Shown: in pieces, positions 49,801 to 58,800 of the stretch
Layout of the letters: each line of letters begins with the position of its first letter
Numbering within the stretch: the stretch's first letter is position 1
Source: Cliona cf. orientalis
Lineage: Eukaryota > Porifera > Demospongiae > Clionaida > Clionaidae
Length of the DNA: 64,000 nucleotides
Reading direction: 5' to 3'
Assembly (NCBI GenBank): GCA_963930775.1
Contig: OZ005704.1
Location: 2,232,001-2,296,000, forward strand
Notes under the pieces: generated by a model
The model's database searches: none
What the model was told of the DNA's origin: nothing
What the model saw: the letters and a program-made list of their open reading frames with translations, nothing else
Translations under genes and position numbers: made by a program

Positions 49801-52800
49801 GTTCAAAACATTCTTGATAACACTGGCACTGGGATAGACAACATGTAAACGTACACAAAAACATGAAAGACAAATATAAACCACACCCACTTTGGTAAAC
49901 CATACCACATGTACAGTAAACAGTTAGGCATATAATATTTGGTAAGTTTATCTTTCCTAAACCTAAAGAGAAACCATCCCATAGCAAAAGGTAGATTAAT
50001 GACATTATATGTACACACTTCACCAGATTGCACATGCATGCTATAGTATAGCCGGCTCTTGACCAACACGAACAATAATTGTTATGAAAGTCTATAGATA
50101 TCACCATCTTATCACTATTGCTGCAGCAGTACTGCAGATCAACACAAACTAGCACAATATACAGTGTCACATACACTGTACCTGGTTAGCAGCAGTGAGG
50201 GAGTGCCTAGCCACTCTGGTCAATAGCTCTAGTATCTCAGTGACAGTGAGGGAGGGAGGACGACACACCTCTAGGATGTATAGTAAACGATGAAACAGTT
50301 GCATATTGAGCAGACCCTGCGTGGAGAAATAGCTGGTATCGTAAATGTACCAGTTATATGTACAAGTACAGTGACGATGCAAATGGGTATACTACTGTAC
50401 ACGATGTTATCACTTAAATTTATATCCACGCATATGTGCATGGAAGGGTGGTCGGGGAGGGGGTGGGGGAAGGGGGAGGGGCTGGAGTTCCATGTACCTC
50501 AACAACATCTCTTTGGAGGATTTCTGTATCTGTCTCTTTCTCCTCTTCCCCGTCTTTGGATGACCTCTGTGATCTTTCAACTGATCTCAGGCTGGGTAAC
50601 AGGTTCCCATGGTGACAGTGAAGGTAGTTGTCAAGCAAATACTGAAACAAAGTGGAAAGCATCCATGCATTGACGCAAGTACTGTTTGGCCACAAAGTTT
50701 GCCTGGGTACTTGCCATACATAGTAGTTACTACAGAAGCTATTACCGTAGATCTGGGAAATTTTCGTAAAAAGAAACTTTCGTATGATAAATTTTCGTGT
50801 AAAAAATTTTTCGTAGGAACGACCTCTTACCGCATTAGCGTTAATAGTGCATGCTAATTTTCGTAAGATTAATTCTCGTAGCCGCCATCGACTACGAAAA
50901 TATTTTTTTAAACGAAAATTTCCAGATTTATGGTATTATAATAATTATGCATTCCGATTTGCTAACCTCTTCTGGCATGAGTACCAAGAGTGAGTGCAGG
51001 GCATGGATGGCCACGTAGAATACAGCGTCATTACTATCATCCAGAGCATATCTCAGCAGTAGAGGTACCTCGGCCTCCAGCAGTCTACCGACCACCGAGC
51101 CTTCAATGACCCCAGTGTACTCTCCCTGCCTCCCTCGCTGGGCGATCCTAGCCAGCGTGTTGATGGCCAACACCCTCTGCTGGAGGACACTGCTACGACA
51201 GAGTGGGAGGAGTTCACTCAGAGTGTACCCCGCAGCCTGGAATGAAAAGTGCACAGTATATACAGTCTTGTTCCCCTAGTTCTCCAGCAAAGTACTTTGG
51301 AGACAAAAGTATAATATTATGCAAAGGAATAGGTACAAAGAAGCTTCGGGTAATTCAGTTCTAAATGGACACCATGTACAAAACATTGTACATGTACATC
51401 AGTGCTAGCCTCATTCCCGGGCTATACATTAATTAGTGCATGCTCTGCATACACATAAATTCTTTTACATGTAAGTAAATTTAATGTATACTGCTGACCT
51501 GGGGTTCATCTCCGTGGTGATGAAGTCCTAGGTGTGCTGGTAGCACTACACTCCTGGGGATGACCAGCCCATCGAGGGAGAACCTCACCTCCCTCCGCTC
51601 CTCACCCTCACTAGGAGAAGAAGGGTCGACGTTGTGAGGGAAGAGGGGCACATCTATCATCCACTCCATCTTCTCTTTCTCTATTATGTCCATGTGCAGC
51701 CATTTACCAGGCTCGGATTGCTCTGAAGGGACAAATGTTTCGTCTGTCTTTTCATCTTTTATTGTATTCTTGGCTGTCTTGGTGGTTGGTTGAGCTTCAG
51801 TGACATCCATGTTAGTATCTTTATCTCCATCAGGGGCTCTGCTTGCTGTTGACTTTTGTGAGCGTCGTTTTTTCAGAAATGCTAGCATTTCAGGTCCTGT
51901 AAATGAGAAGAGAAGATTATAATATAAAACCGCTAGGCTACAACCCTCACTATTGGACTTCAGGTGGGTATTTACAAACACTGATCTTTACAGCAATAAG
52001 GAGATACATACTTGACTCAGGATACCTCAATACATCCTTTCATCAATCTATAGCCTCGCCTAAATAGGATATGGCAGAGAAGCGAGCGGGGGTGGTGCTC
52101 AAGCACCCCAAATTCCACCAGAATGGATCAGTAGAGTATAGATGATTGCCCATAAATTCATTTGTTGGATTGCCCGATTCACAGTAGTAGTTATTTCCAA
52201 CAAATGAAGGTGGTGGGAATTCAAGATTACTAGGCTGGATGCAAGGATAACTAAATCCTTGGAAGCCTGCAATCCTTTCTTCTGATAAACCAGCTGCGAA
52301 AGTCCAAATATGATTCCGAGGTGTACCATGCGTCACGCTAAGTCCATACACATACTCTTGATCAATCGTACATACAAGTGCAAATCGAAATGCATCTGTA
52401 GTTCCAACTTGATAGCCAGTAGCTCTCCCACACACACTACTGTAACGACCACTGGTAGCATAGATAAGAGGTAAACAACTACCAGTTTCAGATGAGTTCT
52501 CTGGTCTTCCGCAAGCCCTGACTCCACTGTCGTTATACTCTCTCCAGGCAGATGGACACTGCTGTGAGGAATCACTGATGTTGAGGTACGCCACACGATA
52601 CCACAGTCCAGGTCCACAGTCAGGATTATACTCTAGGTTCTGTACAATCTTTTGAGCAGAAGCTCAGAGAGTTTGCCTGACAGCATCTACATCTTCTTGT
52701 GCCGGGCATGCACTCATTTCTCCATTTCCAGGTAAGCTCACAGGATCCAATGTAACTGAGATTGCTGAATGCACCAACAGTGGCAGCAATAGAGTGCACA

Positions 52801-55800
52801 AGGTAAGCGACATGTTGCAAAAAAATCTCTGAATCAAATAGTGCTGATAGCGGATATAACAGAAGGCTACATGCATTGGCTGTATATATATGTATATTTA
52901 CAGATCCATTAGCCATCTCTGGATGTGTAGTTTGTGGCCACCTTTGATTACGGAATGTATACAGCTACACTAATTAAAAGCGTTCTCTGCATGCGCAATT
53001 AGTAGTGCATGAAACAGTTACCAAAGCAAAAACTAAAAGCAATTAATAAAGTATCTAGAGAAGAAAGTATCAAACAAGTTGAGGACATGCAGGGAAATCA
53101 GGTGGCTCCAGCACTTTGTACAATCTATAAATATTATATAATTCTAGAGAGTAGAATCTGATCTCATGGGTGGAAACTCCCTGCATGTGCCCCCCTCATT
53201 CGCTACCCTGCTAGTAGAGTTACTGTAGTGGAAGAGTTCTTGACTAGTATTATTTTAATAGGGGTAATAAAAAATCATTGGAGACGGGGGGTGGGGTGCC
53301 TGGTATACCAACCTAATCAAAGGCAAAAATGTACAGGGCTTAAAGATTAATTATACAGGAGACTTTATGGAGCTAACAAGGAGTTTAATGAGATATAGAT
53401 ACTACTCATCAGATTACTGTGTATACTATTAGTTTGTTACAATGAGGATTTAGACCTTTCCCCATTGCTCATATACGTACTATAAGTGGGAGAGCCTGAG
53501 GAAGGGCTAAAGAAGTTCAATGAAGCATAGTGGTGTTTACAACTACAGATGCATGACAAAAATATTGACATACTATACCACACAATGTAAAACATACCAT
53601 AAGGGCCATCCCTACTTCACTATATTATATGACTATAAAAATTAATTGTCACACATTAACTAATTAACAGAGAATGTCTCACTACTTCTACAGAGTTCTA
53701 TAAATTATTAGAGTTCAAAATACAACAGGTTATTGCCATTTTCCCTCACTGAACATACAGTTCAAGGAGTTGGATAGCAACATCATCATAGGTTGGCTGA
53801 GGTACGCACAAACGCACTTCGATATCATCAGTCGTTGGGTTGGGTAGCTCCACACTGAACCATGGAGGAGACTTTCCATGCATTGCTGCAACACTGGCCT
53901 TCACACTGCTGACCATCCCAGAGTGGATCGGTGGAGTATAGATGATTGGCCATCCATACACATATATACTCTTGATCTATCGTACAAACACGTGCGTACC
54001 GAAATGCATCCACAGTCCAGGTCTACAGTCAGGATTGTACTCAAGGTTCTGAACACTCGTTCAAACGGAAGTTCAGACTCTAATGGTTTGGATGACTGCA
54101 TCTACATCCTCCTGTGCCGGGCAAGTATACTCATTTCTCCACAGCAGCAGCAATACAGTGCACCAGGTAAGCGATATGTTACAAAAAAAATTCTGAATCA
54201 AACAGCTACATACATGTCTGACTCATTGGGCTGCATATAATTAACCATCTCTAAATTGCAGTAATGAGTGTGTAGTTCGTGACCACCTTTGACTACAGAA
54301 TGTATATTCATGTAGCTACACTAATTATTAAAAGTATTTTCACATGTACAATAATATTAGTCATGCATGAAGCAGTTATACCAAAGCAAAAACAAAAACA
54401 ATTAATATTATCATTAAGTAGCTAGATAGAGAAGAAAGTATCAAACAAGTTGAAGAGTACATAGCCAGTCTAAGACGGGGAAATCAAACATACATGTACT
54501 CCACTCCTGGACCAGCACTTTAGTACATTCTATACAATTCTAGAGAGCGGAATCTGCCCCCTTGCGTGGGTGGGAACTCCTTGTATGTGCTCCCCTCATT
54601 TGCTACCATGCATGCTCGTAAAGTAGTGGATAGCTAATTCTTTTGACTATCATTATGTCATTGACAATAGGGATGATAAAAAATAACTCATTAGAGAGCG
54701 GGGGACACTGCCTGCATGGTAGCAATCTAGCCTTGGGCAAAAATGTACAGAGTTTTATACAATGATGGAGCTAACAAGGGTTGAAGGATATATAAACACT
54801 ACTAATCAGATCTAGATCTGATTCACTGTATACCGTTAAGTTTGGATTTAGACCTTTCCCCATTGCTTGTACATTTACTACTAAACGTGGGAGAGCTTGA
54901 GGAAGGGCTAGCAATGAGGAAATCTATAGCCCAGTCAGTGAAGCATAATGGTGCTTACTGACAATTATTATTATTATGATAAATTATACTACCACACATT
55001 ATGTACATCTAAACATTATCAATTATAATAATATATACAACTAATAGAAAAAGTCTCACTACTCCTACAGAGTCCTAAATTAGAGTTCAAACTACAAGAC
55101 AGAGGTTGTTGCCATTAATTTTTCCCTCACTGAACATACAGTTCAAGGAGTTGGATCGCAACATCATCATGGGTTGGCTGAGGTACACACAAACGAACTT
55201 CGATATCATCAGTTGTTGGGTTGGGTAGCTCCACACTGAACCATGGAGGAGACTTTCCATTGCTGCAACACTGCCCTTCACACTGCTCACCATCCCAGAG
55301 TGGATCAGTGGAGTATAGATGATCGGCCATCAATGTATTTGTTGGATTGCCCGATTCACAGTAGTAGTTATTTCCAACAAAAGAAGGTGCTGGGAATTCG
55401 GGAGTACTAGGGTGGATGCAAGGACAACTAAATTCTGGGTAGCTAGAAAGCCTTTGTTCTGCTAAACCAGCCACAAAAGTCCAAATATGACTCCGAGGTG
55501 CACCATGTGTCACGCTAAGTCCATATACATACTCTTGATCTATCGTACGATGAGGTGCATACCGAAATGCATCCGTACCTCCAACTTGATAGCCAGTAGC
55601 TCTCCCACACACACTGCTGTAACCACCACTGGTAGCAAAGATAAGAGGTAGACAACTGCCAGATGATGTCACTGGTCTTCCGCAAGCCCTCACTCCATTA
55701 GAGTTGTACTCTCTCCAGGCAGATGGACACTGCTGTGAGGAATCGCTGATGTTGAGGTACGCCACACGATACCACAGTCCAGGTCCACAGTTAGGATTGT

Positions 55801-58800
55801 ACTCTAGGTTCTGTGCAATCATTCGAACATAAGCTCCGAGAGTTTGGATGACTGCATTCACCGCTGGGCATGTATTAATTCCTCCACTTCCAGGTGTGAT
55901 TACAGGATCCAAAGTAATTGAAATTGTTGAATGCACCACCAGGAGCAATACAGTGCACCGGGTAAGCTGCGACATATTCTAAAAACTCGCTGAATCAAAC
56001 AGTGCTGATAGCAGCTAACAGAAGATTCAAGACAACAAGGGCTGTATATATAGTCAGTAAGTATCTGGAAGTATCTAAATTGCATGCATCGATGAATGTG
56101 TAGCTCATGACCACTCTTTGATACATGTGTAATCTTTTCCGCATGTACAATTGATCGTGCATGAAGCAGTTGCCACAAACAAAAACAAAATAATGAGCCG
56201 CTGAAGAAGGAAGCACGTACAAACTAGAGTACGTAGCTAGTCTAGGATAGGGAAATCAGACAATGCCATGCTCCAGCACTTTAGCACTATTCTCTAATGT
56301 TCTCTAGGGAGGGAAATTGACCTCCAGCATGCATGCATGGGTAGGAACTCCTACGCTCCCAATCTTATCCTTGCTAGCAAAGTAGTGCATACATACAGGA
56401 TTTCTTTTGACCAAGCTACATGTATATTCATCATAAGTTAAATGAACAAAGTGTGTGCAAATGTTTGCACATACTACATGTACGCCCAATGAGGTATATA
56501 GTCTCCAGACTGATCGAGTAAGGTATATTTTAAGGATCTATCAACCCATTTTCAATCAACAATGACTATGATGGATACTCCAACTCAGATCAAACTTTGG
56601 CCTCCATCAAGGGCATATCGATACGCCCTTGCCTCCATCCACTGTGTGTGTGCATGAGGTACATGTACATACATGTATAGTACACGTACCAAGGGTTTGC
56701 TGTATTCGTTCCTTTTCTTTGAGTAGCTCCTCATCTGAGAATCCGGCCAGTCGCTCAACATTCTCACGGTGGATCCGAGTCACCTCCTCGTGGGCAGCAT
56801 CTGAGGACACACCCATTGAAGCAAGCCCCTCCCCCGATATCAAACTCGATTCCAGAAATCTGCAGCATTAAAAGGTGCTCAATATGATTGAATATACAGG
56901 TTTGAAGGTTAATTTACCATTATAATATTATTATAGTTTCAGGATTACCATAATATCATAGCAGAAAACTGTGGAGAGGTTTTAAAATTAATGATGACAA
57001 TTAGATGCATGAATTCGGTATAGATCACCAGATTAAAAACTCACCAACTGCACACGTGCCTATGGCAGTAAGCACTCAGATCATGATCAAACTTAAACTT
57101 CACAAATACCAATGGAGAGCCATTTCACTAGCCTTATCCCCAGGCCACTCCAACACTTTCAATGTTACACATTGAAAATGTGGGAGGGTGTACCCACGTT
57201 TTCAATGTCACACACTCAGTGACCACATCCCTGGGAACGAGGCTACCATCTTGTACATGTATTTAATGCTCGCCAAAATTACCCGCTTTACAGTTAAACT
57301 ACAATCATATTACTGGTACATACATTGTATACAAATAGTGCACAACATTTTCACCTGTTCCAAGCTTGAGAGGCTCCTGACTCAAACTCCTCCCTAGCCA
57401 CACCCCCACTGTCCTCCACCTCCATGTCTTGGCCACCATCACTGCTTGCCATCGCTGTCGTACTTTGACCCTCCATCCTCCCTGAATCTATACCAGCATC
57501 CACGGCAGACGATGAGGAAGACAGGACACTCCCACCAAGAGTGACAGGCTCCACATAGTCCTTCTTGAATGTAGTGGCATGAGTCATCCCACCAGCTTCT
57601 TTGTTAACTTCGATGCCAAAGTACTCCAGTCCATGTCTCTCCAGCTGTTGAGCAAAGAGGCTCTTCTTCTTCTTTGGAGGCTTGGCCATGCCACCTTGGG
57701 GTTCTGGGGGAGTGGAGTCGGTCTGTGTTGAGCTAGAGCTGTCTGGTGCAGCGGTAAGAGAACTGAAGTCCAACTGGTGAACAGTGGGGAAGCCTTTCTT
57801 GGTCATTCTGGTTGGCATGGCAACTGAAGAAGCAGAGAAACCTTGATGCTCCTGGTAGCAAAGTGAATAATAATAATATTATTATAGCTGATTCAGTATT
57901 ACCGTAAATAGCAAATATTTAAAATAGTTTCAGGCAGCCTGGCCTGTGTGAAAATTAAAAGCGCAAAAATACATGTTCAATATTAACGATAATGCAGTAC
58001 AAGGCCATTTTGTCCGAAAATTATTTAACATGAAAAATTATTGCACAAAATATAATTAGTAGACATGAAATATTTGCGATTTACGGTATACATGTACAGT
58101 GTCATGTACAGTGTGTTTGTAGATGCCCCACCTGAATATCAGCCAATACTTTAGTGATGTGAGTATCACGACCTGCGGGCATCATGGACTTCATGTTAAC
58201 TTATGCATGTACATGATACATTGTATGTATATGCATAGAGCAGATGGAAGCATAATGCAGTTTTATGCACAAACACATTAAATTTTGTACTCTTGTGAGC
58301 ACAAATGCTACATGTACATTGTATAATATGCACACCAACAGTGCATCGTAGCAACAACTATAGGCCGAGAAGGTATCAGTTAATGAATAATCAGAAGCAT
58401 AACTTGTCAACCTCAATACTTACGCTCCATCTCCATGAATGGGTCCTCAGGAGCCTTTCTCATCTACAGTGCAGCAGGAAGGAAATGTATAATGCGATAA
58501 CACATGTGGATACATGCATGCTCTATATGCCACCTTGCAGCATACGAGCAAGCTACGAGTTGGCTCGTACTTTAGCTTGTTCTTTTCGTTCCTTGAACTT
58601 TGACCTCTTCATCGGTGGCTTACCACTCTCGAGCTCCAGCGATGCTCCTCCTCCTACATTAGTTTACTCATTTATGCATAGAAAGTTATATGCATGCATG
58701 CCACATGTACATAGCATGTGATGTGCATTGAGACAAAAGGTTCCTTAAACTATTATTAATGCCACACTTGTATGCATATAGCGTAAAATACCGATTATCG

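Noticed and set aside
49711..50176. Overlapping Cys/Tyr-rich minus ORFs upstream of N2
   Set aside because: Three overlapping frames in AT-rich intron sequence, with no homology to N1/N2 or RPAP1.
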